A stretch of DNA of 64,000 nucleotides from Solwaraspora sp. WMMD1047 (GTDB lineage Bacteria > Actinomycetota > Actinomycetes > Mycobacteriales > Micromonosporaceae), in NCBI RefSeq assembly GCF_029626155.1, contig NZ_JARUBL010000001.1, positions 2,418,001-2,482,000 of the forward strand. Reading direction: 5' to 3'. The notes under the pieces are model-generated. The model was not told where the DNA came from. It saw nothing but the letters and a program-made list of their open reading frames with translations, and searched no databases. Shown here in pieces: positions 25,486-34,917 of the stretch; positions within the stretch are counted from its first letter, which is position 1, and every line of letters begins with the position of its first letter. Both the position numbers and the translations under genes were made by a program.

Positions 25486-26031
25486 ATGCGGCGTCAGATC
25501 TACCAGCTCAGGGTCTCGCTCGCCGACGTGACACCGCCGGTGTGGCGGCGGGTGCTGGTGCCCGGCGGTTACACCCTGGACCGGCTGCACCGGGTGTTTC
25601 AGCACGTGCTGGGCTGGCAGGACTGCCACCTGCACTCGTTCGACATCGACGGTCTGCAGTACGGCGTACCGGATCCGGAGGGTGAGCTGACCCTGCGCGA
25701 CGAGCTGGACTGCCGGCTGGACGCGGTGCTCGCGAAGGGCAGCCGGTTCCGCTACACCTACGACTTCGGCGACTGGTGGGAGCACGAGGTGGCCGTCGAG
25801 GACGTCTTCGGCGCCGACCCGGACGAGCGGTACCCGGTCTGTGTCGCGGGGCAGCGGGCCTGCCCGCCGGAGGACGTCGGCGGAGCCTTCGGCTATCGGG
25901 GCTTCCTGGTGGCGCTCGCCGATCCGGCGCACCCCGACCACCGGGCGATGCGGCAGTGGATCGGCCGCGAGTTCGACCCCGAGCGGTTCGACGCGGGCCG
26001 GGTCACCACGCTGGCCCGCCGCCTCGCCTGA
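25486..26031 (+). CDS. Plasmid pRiA4b ORF-3 family protein
   Basis: 181 aa with the whole PF07929 signature: IYQLRVSLADVTPPVWRRVL at the N-terminus, LDRLHRVFQHVLGWQDCHLH, RYTYDFGDWWEHEVAVE in the middle, and CPPEDVGGAFGYRGFL toward the end. The family is found on chromosomes, plasmids and some transposons, with no fixed function. The ATG at 25486 has AGGGGA upstream; a longer open frame to 25402 has no homology. Confidence 0.88.
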   Translation: MRRQIYQLRVSLADVTPPVWRRVLVPGGYTLDRLHRVFQHVLGWQDCHLHSFDIDGLQYGVPDPEGELTLRDELDCRLDAVLAKGSRFRYTYDFGDWWEHEVAVEDVFGADPDERYPVCVAGQRACPPEDVGGAFGYRGFLVALADPAHPDHRAMRQWIGREFDPERFDAGRVTTLARRLA

Positions 26032-26149
26032 TCCACGGATCGGGAAATGTGCTTATGCCACTTTTCGGGCATCGTCCTGGTTGGGGACTTTATTTCCCCC
26101 GGTGGTACCCACTTCTCCGGCTCCTGAGACGTGAATCGGGGTAACGATA

Positions 26150-26163
26150 TGGGATCGCTCCCA
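26150..26163. promoter_or_regulatory. CebR-type operator 1 (TGGGATCGCTCCCA)
   Basis: 14-bp site with one change from the palindrome TGGGAGCGCTCCCA that CebR recognises in Streptomyces and relatives. It is 9 bp upstream of the putative -35 of the cebE promoter. Confidence 0.85.
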
Positions 26164-26171
26164 GTTGACCA

Positions 26172-26200
26172 TTGACACCTTCGAAACCTGCCGGCAATCT
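26172..26200 (+). promoter_or_regulatory. Putative cebE promoter
   Basis: TTGACA (26172-26177), 17 bp, then CAATCT (26195-26200). It lies between the two CebR operators, and operator 2 starts right after the -10 box, where a bound repressor would block transcription. Confidence 0.6.
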
Positions 26201-26202
26201 CA

Positions 26203-26216
26203 TGGGAGCGCTCCCG
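26203..26216. promoter_or_regulatory. CebR-type operator 2 (TGGGAGCGCTCCCG)
   Basis: Matches the CebR consensus at 13 of 14 positions and overlaps the expected transcription start of the cebE promoter. Confidence 0.88.
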
Positions 26217-26373
26217 GGATTTGGTGGCGGAGGTCACAGACGGCCCCAGGCCCGGCGGCGCAGGCACACCGTCGCCATCCGGCGCGGCTCAGGTCAGTTC
26301 GACCTGCTCCGCCGGCCGGCGACGCCAGATGGGAATTCCCCCACCACATACCTCAGCACCGAGAGGGGTCAGG

Positions 26374-27663
26374 ATGAGCGTCACGACGCGCCGCAGGCGG
26401 GTCGCAGCCGTCGCTCTGGCCGCGATCACCGCCCTTGGCGGGACCGCGGCGTGCGGCGGCGACGACGAGCCGGAGGCCGGCGAAAAGCCGGCCACCCTGG
26501 TTGTCGAAACGTTCGGCGAGTTCGGCTACGACGAACTGGTCAAGAAGTACGAGCAGGAATCCGGCATCAAGATCGAGCTGCGGAAGACCGCTCAGCTCGG
26601 TGAGTACCGTCCCAAGCTCGTCCGGGCGCTCGCCACCGGCAAGGGCGCGGGTGACGTGGTCGCGCTGGAGGAGGGCATCCTCAACGAGTTCAAGTCGAAC
26701 CCGGCCAACTGGGCCGACCTGAGCGAGCTGATCGAGGACCACAGCAGCGAGTACCTGCAGTGGAAGTGGGAGCTGGGCAAGGCCGCCGACGGCCGGCTGA
26801 TCGGCCTGCCGACCGACGTCGGTTCGCTGGCGGTCTGCTACCGGCGTGACCTGTTCGAGGCGGCCAAGCTGCCGACCGAGCGGGACCAGGTGACCGCGCT
26901 CTGGCCCACCTGGGACGCCTTCATCGAGACCGGCAAGAAGTACCGCGAGGCCACCGGCAAGGGCATGCTGGACTCGATCACCACCGCCGCCAGCGCCGTC
27001 ATGGTGCAGGCGGGTGGCGACCTCTTCTACGACGCCGAGAACAACGTCATCGCCGACAAGAGCCAGGCCGTGAAGACGGCGTGGGACACCTCGGTGGCGA
27101 TCGCCGACGCCAACATCACCGCTGAGGCGGCGACCTGGTCGCCGGAGTGGTCCGCCGGCTTCAAGCAGGGCACCTTCGCCGCCACCCTCTGCCCGTCCTG
27201 GATGCTCGGCATCGTGCAGGAGAACTCGGGCGAGGAGAACAGCGGCAAGTGGGACGTCGCGGGCGTGCCCGGCGGTGCCGGCAACTGGGGCGGCTCCTGG
27301 CTCGCCGTGCCGGAGCAGAGCAAGTACCCGGAGGAGGCCGCGAAGCTGGCCGAGTTCCTGACCAACGCCAACAGCCAGATCGAGGCCTTCAAGCTCAAGG
27401 GCCCGCTGCCGACGAACCTGGAGGCGTTGCAGAACCCGGACTTCGTCTCCTACACCAACCCGTACTTCAACAACGCTCCGACCGGCAAGATCTTCGGGGA
27501 GAGCGTGTCGAAGATCGAGCCGCTGACCTACGGGCCGAAGCACCAGGCGATCAAGGAGAACGCGATGGACCCGGCGCTGCGCGCGTACGAGAGCGGGCAG
27601 ATCAACGCCACCGAGGCCTGGGAGCAGTTCATGAAGGACGCTCCCGTCCAGGGCGCATTCTGA
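26374..27663 (+). CDS. cebE: Cellobiose/cello-oligosaccharide ABC transporter, substrate-binding lipoprotein
   Basis: 429 aa. Lipoprotein signal (Arg-rich start, hydrophobic core, then TAAC at the cleavage site), followed by an extracellular solute-binding protein type 1 fold: TLVVETFGEFGYDELVKKYE, GKGAGDVVALEEG, PTDVGSLAVCYRRDLFEAA and GGSWLAVPEQSKYPEEAAKL. The identification rests on the operon: two permeases, a GH1 beta-glucosidase and a LacI regulator follow, with CebR operators upstream. It would capture cellobiose or cellotriose at the cell surface. ATG at 26374 follows GAGAGGGGTCAGG. Confidence 0.92.
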   Translation: MSVTTRRRRVAAVALAAITALGGTAACGGDDEPEAGEKPATLVVETFGEFGYDELVKKYEQESGIKIELRKTAQLGEYRPKLVRALATGKGAGDVVALEEGILNEFKSNPANWADLSELIEDHSSEYLQWKWELGKAADGRLIGLPTDVGSLAVCYRRDLFEAAKLPTERDQVTALWPTWDAFIETGKKYREATGKGMLDSITTAASAVMVQAGGDLFYDAENNVIADKSQAVKTAWDTSVAIADANITAEAATWSPEWSAGFKQGTFAATLCPSWMLGIVQENSGEENSGKWDVAGVPGGAGNWGGSWLAVPEQSKYPEEAAKLAEFLTNANSQIEAFKLKGPLPTNLEALQNPDFVSYTNPYFNNAPTGKIFGESVSKIEPLTYGPKHQAIKENAMDPALRAYESGQINATEAWEQFMKDAPVQGAF

Positions 27664-27670
27664 TTCGGCC

Positions 27671-27699
27671 GGCCGGCCGGCGGTCAACGCCGGCCGGCC
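27671..27699 (+). terminator. Hairpin immediately after cebE
   Basis: Perfect 12-bp arms (27671-27682, 27688-27699), 5-nt loop, starting 7 bp after the cebE stop. Likely a partial terminator or a 3'-end stabiliser of cebE mRNA. Confidence 0.6.
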
Positions 27700-27763
27700 G
27701 CCGGTACCTCGTATGACATGTGGCATCCGACCGTCGGTGGCGTCCGGGCTCTGGTGCCCGGGC

Positions 27764-27793
27764 GCCATCGGCGGGTGGCCACCCGCCGATGGC
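27764..27793. repeat. Perfect 30-bp palindrome between cebE and cebF
   Basis: A 15-bp sequence is followed directly by its exact reverse complement. It lies in the 251-bp cebE-cebF gap, next to a smaller hairpin (27744-27749 with 27756-27761). It can act as an attenuating stem-loop that lowers permease expression relative to the binding protein, or as a protein site. Confidence 0.8.
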
Positions 27794-27914
27794 CGGGTCG
27801 GGCCGGTGTCACCGCCGCCGCCAGTTCTCCCGCTCCATCCAGCCAGCAGCCCCTGCGTGTAGCACCCCTGCGCGGCGGCGTGCGCCACCGTGCCGCCTGC
27901 GGGAAAGGAACCCC

Positions 27915-28886
27915 ATGAGCCTGTCGACCACGACGGCGCCGCCGCCCCGGGCCGCGCCACCGGACGAGACCCGCCGACACCGGGCCCGGTCGCACCGCCT
28001 GTCGCGACTCGATCTCAAGTACTCGCCCTACCTGTACATCGCCCCGTTCTTCATCCTGTTCGGCATCTTCGGGCTCTACCCGATGCTGCGGACCGGCTGG
28101 ATGTCCCTGCACGACTGGAACCTCATCCGCGAGGACCAGGAGTTCATCGGGCTGGAGAACTTCAGCACGCTGGTCACCGACGACTACTTCTGGAACGCGG
28201 TCCTCAACACCTTCGGCATCTTCCTGCTCTCCACCGTGCCGCAGCTGATGTTGGCGCTCTTCCTGGCGAACCTGCTCAACCGGACCCAGCTGCGGGCCAA
28301 GACGTTCTTCCGGATGGCCATCTTCGTGCCGAACGTGACCTCGGTCGCGGCCGTGGCGATCGTCTTCGGGATGCTCTTCCAGCGCGATTTCGGCCTGTTC
28401 AACTGGCTGCTCAGCTTCGTCAACGTGGGCCCGATCGACTGGGACGCCGAGCGGTGGAGCTCCTGGACCGCGATCGCCTCGATGGTGAACTGGCGCTGGA
28501 CCGGCTACAACACGCTGATCCTGCTGGCCGGCATGCAGGCCATCCCGCGCGACCTCTACGAGGCGGCGGCGATCGACGGGGCGAACCAGTGGCGGCAGTT
28601 CTGGCGGATCACCCTGCCGATGCTGACGCCGACCTTCCTCTTCGTGGTCATCCTCTCCACCATCGGCGGTCTGCAGCTCTTCACCGAGCCGCTGATCTTC
28701 GCCAACGGCAGCATCATCGGCGGCGACCAGCGCGAGTTCCAGACGCTGGCGATGTACATGTACGAGAAGGGCATCGAGAACCTCAGCACCGCGGGTTACG
28801 GCGCGGCCGTGGCATGGGCGTTGTTCCTGATGATCGGCCTCATGTCAATAGTCAACTTCCTGCTCGTGCGTCGCGCGGCGAAGTGA
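27915..28886 (+). CDS. cebF: Cellobiose ABC transporter permease 1
   Basis: 323 aa with six predicted membrane segments typical of carbohydrate (MalF-like) permeases. After a hydrophilic N-terminus come YLYIAPFFILFGIFGLYP, WNAVLNTFGIFLLS and the EAA loop as LYEAAAIDGANQWRQFWRITLP, which contacts the ATPase. ATG at 27915 with AAAGGAA upstream. cebG follows 13 bp later. No ATPase gene is present; in this family the shared ATPase MsiK is encoded elsewhere. Confidence 0.92.
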   Translation: MSLSTTTAPPPRAAPPDETRRHRARSHRLSRLDLKYSPYLYIAPFFILFGIFGLYPMLRTGWMSLHDWNLIREDQEFIGLENFSTLVTDDYFWNAVLNTFGIFLLSTVPQLMLALFLANLLNRTQLRAKTFFRMAIFVPNVTSVAAVAIVFGMLFQRDFGLFNWLLSFVNVGPIDWDAERWSSWTAIASMVNWRWTGYNTLILLAGMQAIPRDLYEAAAIDGANQWRQFWRITLPMLTPTFLFVVILSTIGGLQLFTEPLIFANGSIIGGDQREFQTLAMYMYEKGIENLSTAGYGAAVAWALFLMIGLMSIVNFLLVRRAAK

Positions 28887-28899
28887 GGAGAGGGAAACC

Positions 28900-29742
28900 A
28901 TGGTCTCCGCATCACAGCGTCTGTGGCGCACCAGCCCGCTGACCTACATCGCGCTCGTCCTGGCGGTGCTGCTCTCGATCTACCCGTTCTACTACATGAT
29001 TGTGATCGCCAGCCGCAGCCTGGACTCGATCAACCAGGTCCCGCCGCCGAGCACTCCGTCCGATGCCTTCGGCGACAACTTCGGCCGGGTGCTCGACAAC
29101 GACGCGGCCAACTTCCTCACCGGTCTGATGAACTCGGTGATCGTCTCGTCGGTGGTGACCCTCTCGGTCGTGATCACCGGCAGCCTCGCCGGCTTCGCCT
29201 TCGCCAAGCTGCGGTTCAAGGGCCGCAACGGCCTGCTGCTGGCGATCATCGTGACCATGATGGTGCCGACCCAGCTCGGTCTCATCCCGCTCTGGGGGAT
29301 GATGCAGGACTTCGGGTGGTACGACTCGCTGCTCGCCGTCACCGTGCCGTTCCTGGTCACCGGCTTCGGCGTCTTCATGATGCGTCAGTACGCCACCCAG
29401 GCGATCTCCGACGAGCTGATCGAGGCCGGCCGGATGGACGGCTGCAACACCTTCCGGATCTACTGGAACATCGTGCTGCCGGCGCTGCGCCCGGCCGCGG
29501 CGGTGCTCGGCCTGCTCACCTTCATGGACACCTGGAACGCGTTCCTCTGGCCGTACGCGGTGCTCACCCCGGAGAACCCGACCCTGCAGGTGTCGCTGGC
29601 GTTCCTGTCGTACGCCTACTACACCGACTACTCGCAGGTCTTCGCGGCCACCGCGGTCGGTACCGTGCCGTTGTTGCTTGTTTTCATCGTGTTCGGCCGT
29701 CAGATCATCGGCGGCATCATGGAAGGCGCCGTCAAGTCGTGA
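28900..29742 (+). CDS. cebG: Cellobiose ABC transporter permease 2
   Basis: 280 aa, MalG-like permease with six membrane segments. The EAA loop is seen as [22 protein letters not shown], and the segment [20 protein letters not shown] is typical of the family. GAGAGGGAAACC precedes the ATG. It overlaps bglC by 4 bp (GTGA), so transport and hydrolysis are translationally coupled. Confidence 0.93.
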   Translation: MVSASQRLWRTSPLTYIALVLAVLLSIYPFYYMIVIASRSLDSINQVPPPSTPSDAFGDNFGRVLDNDAANFLTGLMNSVIVSSVVTLSVVITGSLAGFAFAKLRFKGRNGLLLAIIVTMMVPTQLGLIPLWGMMQDFGWYDSLLAVTVPFLVTGFGVFMMRQYATQAISDELIEAGRMDGCNTFRIYWNIVLPALRPAAAVLGLLTFMDTWNAFLWPYAVLTPENPTLQVSLAFLSYAYYTDYSQVFAATAVGTVPLLLVFIVFGRQIIGGIMEGAVKS

Positions 29743-31181
29743 CGAATCCCGCTAGCCAGCCGACCGTCCAGCTTCTCGACGAGGCCGCCGGCGGGCAGCC
29801 GCTGAGCTTCCCACCCGGCTTCCTCTGGGGGGCCGCGACGGCGGCGTACCAGATCGAGGGCGCCGCCGCCGAGGGCGGCCGGACCCCGTCGATCTGGGAC
29901 ACCTTCAGCCGTACCCCCGGGCGGACGGTCGAGGGGCACACCGGCGACGTGGCCTGCGACCACTACCACCGGTTCCGCGACGACGTGCGGTTGATGGCCG
30001 AGCTGGGCCTCAAGACGTACCGGTTCTCGGTCTCCTGGCCCCGGATCCAGCCCGGCGGCAGCGGCCGGGCCAACCAGGAGGGGTTGGACTTCTACCGGCG
30101 GCTCGTCGACGAGCTGCTGGAGAACGACATCGAGCCGTGGCTGACCCTCTACCACTGGGACCTGCCGCAGCCGCTGGAGGACGCCGGCGGCTGGCCGGCC
30201 CGGGACACCGCGTCCCGGTTCGCCGAGTACGCCGCGCTCACCCACACCGCCCTCGGCGACCGGGTGCGGTACTGGACCACGCTCAACGAGCCGTGGTGCT
30301 CCGCCTTCCTCGGCTACGGGTCCGGGGTGCACGCGCCCGGCCGCTCCAACGGCGCCGAGGCGGTCCGGGCCGGCCACCACCTGATGCTCGGCCACGGCCT
30401 CGCCGTGCAGGCGATGCGGGCGGCCCGCCCGGACCACGAGTACGGCATCACCCTCAACCTGTACGCCGTCTCCCCACAGCACGACACCGCCGCCGACCTG
30501 GACGCGGCCCGCCGCATCGACGGGCTGGCCAACCGGTTCTTCCTCGACCCGGTGCTGCGTGGCGAGTACCCGGCCGACGTGGTGGCCGACCTGCGCGAGG
30601 TCACCGACTTCGGGCACGTGCACGACGGCGACCTGGCGGTGATCGCCACCCCGCTCGACGTGCTCGGCATCAACTACTACAGCCGGCACGTGGTGGCCGC
30701 CCCGGTGGAGGGCGTGGAGCCCGAGCCGTACTGGCGGGCGGCGTCGAACTGGCCGGGCAGCGAGCAGGTCCGGTTCGTCACCCGCGGCGTGCCGGTGACG
30801 GACATGGGGTGGGAAATCGACGCCCCGGGACTTGTCGAGACCCTGGAGCGGGTGCATCGGGAGTACCCGGAGGTGCCGCTCGCGGTGACCGAGAACGGCG
30901 CCGCCTTCGTCGATGAAGTGGTCGACGGGGCGGTGCACGACCCGGACCGGGTAGCCTATTTCGACGCCCACCTGCGGGCCTGCCACCAGGCGATCGCCTC
31001 CGGCGTCCCGCTACGGGGATACTTTGCGTGGTCGTTGATGGATAATTTCGAATGGGCATGGGGTTACACGAAGCGCTTCGGCATGATCTACGTCGACTAC
31101 GACAGCCAGCTCCGCATCCCCAAGTCCAGTGCCAGGTGGTACGCCGATGTGATCCGACGTAACGGTCTGGCCGCAGAGTAG
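29739..31181 (+). CDS. bglC: GH1 beta-glucosidase
   Basis: 480 aa, normal for family GH1. [15 protein letters not shown] opens the barrel. The acid/base Glu is E184 in TLNEPW and the nucleophile is E385 in VTENGAA; the C-terminal block [16 protein letters not shown] is intact. No signal peptide, so it hydrolyses imported cellobiose in the cytoplasm. GTG start at 29739 inside the last codons of cebG. Confidence 0.95.
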   Translation: MTNPASQPTVQLLDEAAGGQPLSFPPGFLWGAATAAYQIEGAAAEGGRTPSIWDTFSRTPGRTVEGHTGDVACDHYHRFRDDVRLMAELGLKTYRFSVSWPRIQPGGSGRANQEGLDFYRRLVDELLENDIEPWLTLYHWDLPQPLEDAGGWPARDTASRFAEYAALTHTALGDRVRYWTTLNEPWCSAFLGYGSGVHAPGRSNGAEAVRAGHHLMLGHGLAVQAMRAARPDHEYGITLNLYAVSPQHDTAADLDAARRIDGLANRFFLDPVLRGEYPADVVADLREVTDFGHVHDGDLAVIATPLDVLGINYYSRHVVAAPVEGVEPEPYWRAASNWPGSEQVRFVTRGVPVTDMGWEIDAPGLVETLERVHREYPEVPLAVTENGAAFVDEVVDGAVHDPDRVAYFDAHLRACHQAIASGVPLRGYFAWSLMDNFEWAWGYTKRFGMIYVDYDSQLRIPKSSARWYADVIRRNGLAAE

Positions 31182-31205
31182 GCCTGGTCAGACATGATTA
31201 GGGCA

Positions 31206-31236
31206 CCCGGCGCCGACTCGAACGGTTGGCGCCGGG
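31206..31236 (+). terminator. Hairpin between bglC and cebR
   Basis: Perfect 9-bp arms CCCGGCGCC (31206-31214) and GGCGCCGGG (31228-31236), 25 bp after the bglC stop and upstream of the cebR ribosome site. Confidence 0.5.
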
Positions 31237-31259
31237 AGCCCGAGTCGGAGGAGCATACG

Positions 31260-32306
31260 ATGACAACCCAGCGGACCCGGTCACTCGGCCGGCCAACCCT
31301 GGACGCGGTCGCCGCACGCGCGGGCGTCGGTCGCGGTACGGTGTCCCGCGTCGTCAACGGCTCGCCGCAGGTGAGCCCGGAGGCCCGGGCGGCGGTGCAG
31401 CAGGCGATCGCCGAGCTGGGCTACGTGCCCAACCGGGCGGCCCGGGCGCTGGTCACCCAGCGGACCGACTCGGTGGCGCTGGTGGTCTCCGAGTCGGAGG
31501 AGCGGGTCTTCGGCGAACCGTTCTTCGCCGGCATCGTCCGCGGCATCAGCTCCGCGCTGCTGGAGACCCCGATGCAGCTCTGGTTGGCGATGGCCCAGTC
31601 GCCCGCCGAGCGGGAACGGGTCGAGCACCACCTGACCAACCAGCACGTCGACGGCGTACTGCTGCTCTCCCTGCACGACGCCGACCCGCTGCCCACCCTG
31701 CTGGAGCAGCGCGGCCTGCCGACCGTGCTCGGCGGCCGGCCGGCGCGGATGCTGCAGCCCGGCGCCCAGCCGGCCTACTTCGTCGACGTGGACAACGCCG
31801 GCGGTGCCCGGCAGGCGGTCCAGCACCTGTTCAGCCGGGGCCGGTCCCGGGTCGCCACCATCGCCGGGCCGCAGGACATGGGGGTCGGGGTGGCCCGGCT
31901 CGCCGGCTACCGGGACGCCGTCTGGGCCAGCGGTGCCCGGATCAACGAGGACCTGATCGCGTACGGGGACTTCAGCGAGAGCAGCGGGGCCGCCGCGATG
32001 TGCCGGCTGCTGGAGGTCTGCCCGGATCTGGACGCCGTCTTCGTCGCGTCCGACCTGATGGCCTGCGGCGCGCTGCGCGCGCTGCGGGAGGCGGGTCGGC
32101 GGGTGCCCGAGGACGTGGCGCTCGTCGGCTTCGAGGACGCGCCGATCGCCCGGCAGTCCGACCCGCCGCTGACCACGGTCTTCCAGCCGATGGAGGAGAT
32201 GGGGCGGCAGATGGCCCGGCTGCTGGTGTCGCGGATCCGCCGCGAGGACCGGGACGTGCCGTACGTGCTGCTCGACACCCACCTGGTGCACCGGGCGTCG
32301 GCCTGA
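31260..32306 (+). CDS. cebR: LacI-family repressor of cellobiose utilisation
   Basis: 348 aa. LacI HTH at residues about 10-60 (PTLDAVAARAGVGRGTVSRV, hinge helix YVPNRAARALVTQRT), then the periplasmic-binding-protein-like core (FFAGIVRGISSALLE, HVDGVLLLSLHD, DAVFVASDLMACGALRAL). It would repress the ceb operon and release it on binding cello-oligosaccharide. The ATG at 31260 has GGAGGAG six bases upstream; the frame extends to 31194 without homology. Three matching operators exist in the window. Confidence 0.93.
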   Translation: MTTQRTRSLGRPTLDAVAARAGVGRGTVSRVVNGSPQVSPEARAAVQQAIAELGYVPNRAARALVTQRTDSVALVVSESEERVFGEPFFAGIVRGISSALLETPMQLWLAMAQSPAERERVEHHLTNQHVDGVLLLSLHDADPLPTLLEQRGLPTVLGGRPARMLQPGAQPAYFVDVDNAGGARQAVQHLFSRGRSRVATIAGPQDMGVGVARLAGYRDAVWASGARINEDLIAYGDFSESSGAAAMCRLLEVCPDLDAVFVASDLMACGALRALREAGRRVPEDVALVGFEDAPIARQSDPPLTTVFQPMEEMGRQMARLLVSRIRREDRDVPYVLLDTHLVHRASA

Positions 32307-32313
32307 CCGCGGC

Positions 32314-33528
32314 TCAGTCGGCCCAGCGGCGCAGCTCGCGGCGGGCCAGCGAGGCGCGGTGCACCTCGTCCGGACCGTCGGCCAGCCGCAGCGTCCGGGC
32401 GTGTGACCAGAGGGCGGCCAGCGGGGTGTCCTGACTCAGGCCCGCCGCCCCGTACGCCTGGATCGCCTTGTCGATCACCCATTCCGCCATCGCCGGCGTG
32501 GCGATCTTGATGGCCTGGATCTCGGTGTGGGCGCCCCGGTTGCCGACCGTGTCCATCAGCCACGCGGTCTTGAGCACCAGCAGGCGGGCCTGCTCGATCC
32601 GGACCCTCGACTCGGCGATCCACTCCCGCACCACGCCCTGCTCGGCCAGCGGGCGGCCGAACGCGGTCCGCCCCAGGACGCGCTGGCAGAGCAGCTCCAG
32701 GGCCCGCTCGGCCATCCCGATCAGCCGCATGCAGTGGTGCACCCGGCCCGGACCGAGGCGGGCCTGCGCGATGGCGAAGCCGTCACCGGCGCCGCCGATC
32801 AGGTTCTCCGCCGGCACCCGGACCCGGTCGAAGGAGATCTCGGCGTGCCCGCCGTGCGGCCCGTCGGTGTAGCCGAAGACCGTCAGGCCCCGCCGGATCG
32901 TCACCCCGGGGGTGTCGCGGGGGACCAGCACCATGCTCTGCTGCCGGTGCCGGTCGGCCGCCGGGTCGGTCTTGCCCATCACGATCAGCAGCTCGCAGCG
33001 CGGGTCCATCGCCCCGGACGACCACCATTTCCGGCCGCTGACCAGCCAACCGTCGCCGTCGGCCTCGATCCGGGTGGCGATGTTCGTGGCGTCGGAGGAG
33101 GCCACCTCGGGCTCGGTCATGCAGAACGCGGAGCGGATCTCGCCGTCGAGCAGCGGCCGCAGCCAGCGGTCCCGCTGCGCCGGTGAGCCGAACTCGGCGA
33201 GCAGCTCCATGTTGCCGGTGTCCGGCGCGGCGCAGTTGAGCGCCTCCGGGGCCAGCTGCGGGCTGCGGCCGGTCAGTTCGGCCAGCGGGGCGTACTGCAG
33301 GTTGGTCAGGCCGGCGCCGTACGCCGGGTCGGGCAGGAACAGGTTCCACAGGCCGCGCTTGCGGGCCTCCGTCTTGAGCTCATCCAGCACCGCCGGCCGG
33401 GACCAGGGGTCTCCGGCGGCGGCCACCTGGTCGGCGTAGACCGGCTCGGCCGGGTAGATCCGGTCCTCCAGGAAGTCGGTCAGCTCCTCGTGCAGCTGCG
33501 CGGTACGACTGTCGAAACCGAAGTCCAT
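32314..33528 (-). CDS. Acyl-CoA dehydrogenase family protein
   Basis: 404 aa FAD enzyme. Blocks in order: TGNMELLAEFGSPAQRDRWL, SAFCMTEPEVASSDATNI, WWSSGAMDPRCELLIVMG, DRVRVPAENLIGG, and the C-terminal helical domain with IQAYGAAGLSQDTPLAALW and RTLRLADGPDEVHRASLAR. The long insert and the pairing with a phosphotransferase resemble the ACAD10/ACAD11 pair, which catabolises hydroxylated fatty acids. The ATG shares one base with the upstream stop codon (TGATG). Confidence 0.9.
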   Translation of the reverse strand: MDFGFDSRTAQLHEELTDFLEDRIYPAEPVYADQVAAAGDPWSRPAVLDELKTEARKRGLWNLFLPDPAYGAGLTNLQYAPLAELTGRSPQLAPEALNCAAPDTGNMELLAEFGSPAQRDRWLRPLLDGEIRSAFCMTEPEVASSDATNIATRIEADGDGWLVSGRKWWSSGAMDPRCELLIVMGKTDPAADRHRQQSMVLVPRDTPGVTIRRGLTVFGYTDGPHGGHAEISFDRVRVPAENLIGGAGDGFAIAQARLGPGRVHHCMRLIGMAERALELLCQRVLGRTAFGRPLAEQGVVREWIAESRVRIEQARLLVLKTAWLMDTVGNRGAHTEIQAIKIATPAMAEWVIDKAIQAYGAAGLSQDTPLAALWSHARTLRLADGPDEVHRASLARRELRRWAD

Positions 33529-34766
33529 CAGCTCTCCCTGGCGGCGGTCAGCCCGTACTCGACCAGCGGCGCCACCATGCCGCCGATCAGGTCGAAGCCC
33601 TCGCCGACGGTCTGGCCGAGGGTGTGCCGGTAGTGGATGCCCTCGCAGATCACCGCGAGCTTGAAGCAGCCCAGCGCGACGTGCCAGTGCAACGGGCCGA
33701 TGTCGACGTCCGCCCGGGCGGCGTACCGGTCGATCAGCTCGGCGCCGGTGGGGAAGCCGGCCCGCGGCCCGAGCCCGTCGGCGACCGGGTTGCCGGCCAG
33801 CCAGCCGCCGGCCGGTTCTTCCCCGGCCGGGTCCTTGCCGGCCGGGTCCTCGCGGGCCGGGTCCTTGCCGGCCGGTTCGTCGCTGGGCCGGCCCGGGGCG
33901 CCGGGCCGGGGGCCGCCGCCGAGGGCGTCCCAGTAGGTCAGCAGCAGCCCGAGGTCGGCGAGGGGATCGCCGAGGGTGGCCATCTCCCAGTCCAGCACCG
34001 CCCGGATCCGCACCGGGTCGGGCTCGGCGAGCAGGTTGTCCAGCCGGTAGTCGCCGTGCACGATCCGGCCGGCGTTGGCGCCCTCGGGCACCGTCGCGGC
34101 CAACCGTTCGCGCAGCTCGTCGATGCCGGGCAGCGGCCGGCTGCGGGACCGGTCGAGCTGGCCGCCCCAGCGGCGGACCTGCCGGCCGAGGAAGCCGTCC
34201 GGCCGGCCGAAGTCGGCCAGCCCCACCTCGGCGGGGTCGATGGCGTGCAGGTCGGCGAGGACGTCCATCATCGCGGTGGCCAGGTCGCGGCGCTGCGCCC
34301 CGGTGAGCCGGTCGGTCTGGGCGCGGCTGCGGTAGACCACGCCGGGTACCCGCTGCATCAGGTACCAGGGCGCGCCGAGCACGCTGGCGTCCGGGCAGTG
34401 CAGCAGGACCGCCGGGACCGGGACGGCGGTGCCGGCCAGCGCGCCGATCACCCGGTGCTCGCGGGCCATGTCGTGGGCGGTGGCCAGGACGTGCCCGAGC
34501 GGCGGGCGGCGCAGCACGAACTCGCGGTCGCCCGAGCCGACCAGGTAGGTCAGGTTGGACCGGCCGCCGGCGATGAGGGCGGCCCGCAGCGGACCGTCCA
34601 GCAGGTCCGGGCGGTGGGCCCGCAGGTATCCGGCCAGCCGATCGAGGTCGAGCCCGGCGGGGGAGCCGGCCGGCTCGCCAACGCCGGTGCCGGCCGGGCG
34701 ATCGGCCGCGGCCGGGTCGTTCGCGGTGATCCCCGGCCGGGGCGGATTGGCCGACGGATCAGTCAT
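33528..34766 (-). CDS. Phosphotransferase (APH/choline-kinase fold) family protein
   Basis: 412 aa, ACAD10/11-like kinase domain. Motifs are GGRSNLTYLVGSGDREFVLRR (key residues: Gly loop and Lys/Arg region, about 68-88), the catalytic loop IVHGDYRLDNLL and the metal motif AVLDWEMATLGDPLADL. It probably phosphorylates a 4-hydroxyacyl substrate before the partner dehydrogenase acts; this is inferred from the human fusion proteins. A Pro/Ala/Gly/Lys/Asp repeat (15-nt units, about 33822-33880) is inserted after the metal motif. Start at the ATG 34766. Confidence 0.87.
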   Translation of the reverse strand: MTDPSANPPRPGITANDPAAADRPAGTGVGEPAGSPAGLDLDRLAGYLRAHRPDLLDGPLRAALIAGGRSNLTYLVGSGDREFVLRRPPLGHVLATAHDMAREHRVIGALAGTAVPVPAVLLHCPDASVLGAPWYLMQRVPGVVYRSRAQTDRLTGAQRRDLATAMMDVLADLHAIDPAEVGLADFGRPDGFLGRQVRRWGGQLDRSRSRPLPGIDELRERLAATVPEGANAGRIVHGDYRLDNLLAEPDPVRIRAVLDWEMATLGDPLADLGLLLTYWDALGGGPRPGAPGRPSDEPAGKDPAREDPAGKDPAGEEPAGGWLAGNPVADGLGPRAGFPTGAELIDRYAARADVDIGPLHWHVALGCFKLAVICEGIHYRHTLGQTVGEGFDLIGGMVAPLVEYGLTAARES

Positions 34767-34917
34767 CCGAACAGTTGATGGCAGCTCGTTCGTCTTGTCA
34801 AGCGAGCATTGTTGCTGCCGGGACATGCCTCGGCAACAGGGACGAAATGGTCAACATGCAGGCTGTTACCTACACGGCCGGCGACCCGATGCCGCCCACC
34901 GACCGGAGGGTTCAGAC

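Larger units (their letters stand above)
26032..26373. other. 342-bp control region of the ceb operon
   Basis: No coding frame. Two CebR-type operators (26150-26163 and 26203-26216) flank a consensus-like promoter (26172-26200). About 160 bp of leader lies between the promoter and the cebE start. The GC content dips around 26040-26130, which contains a TTTATTTCCCCC stretch. Confidence 0.7.
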
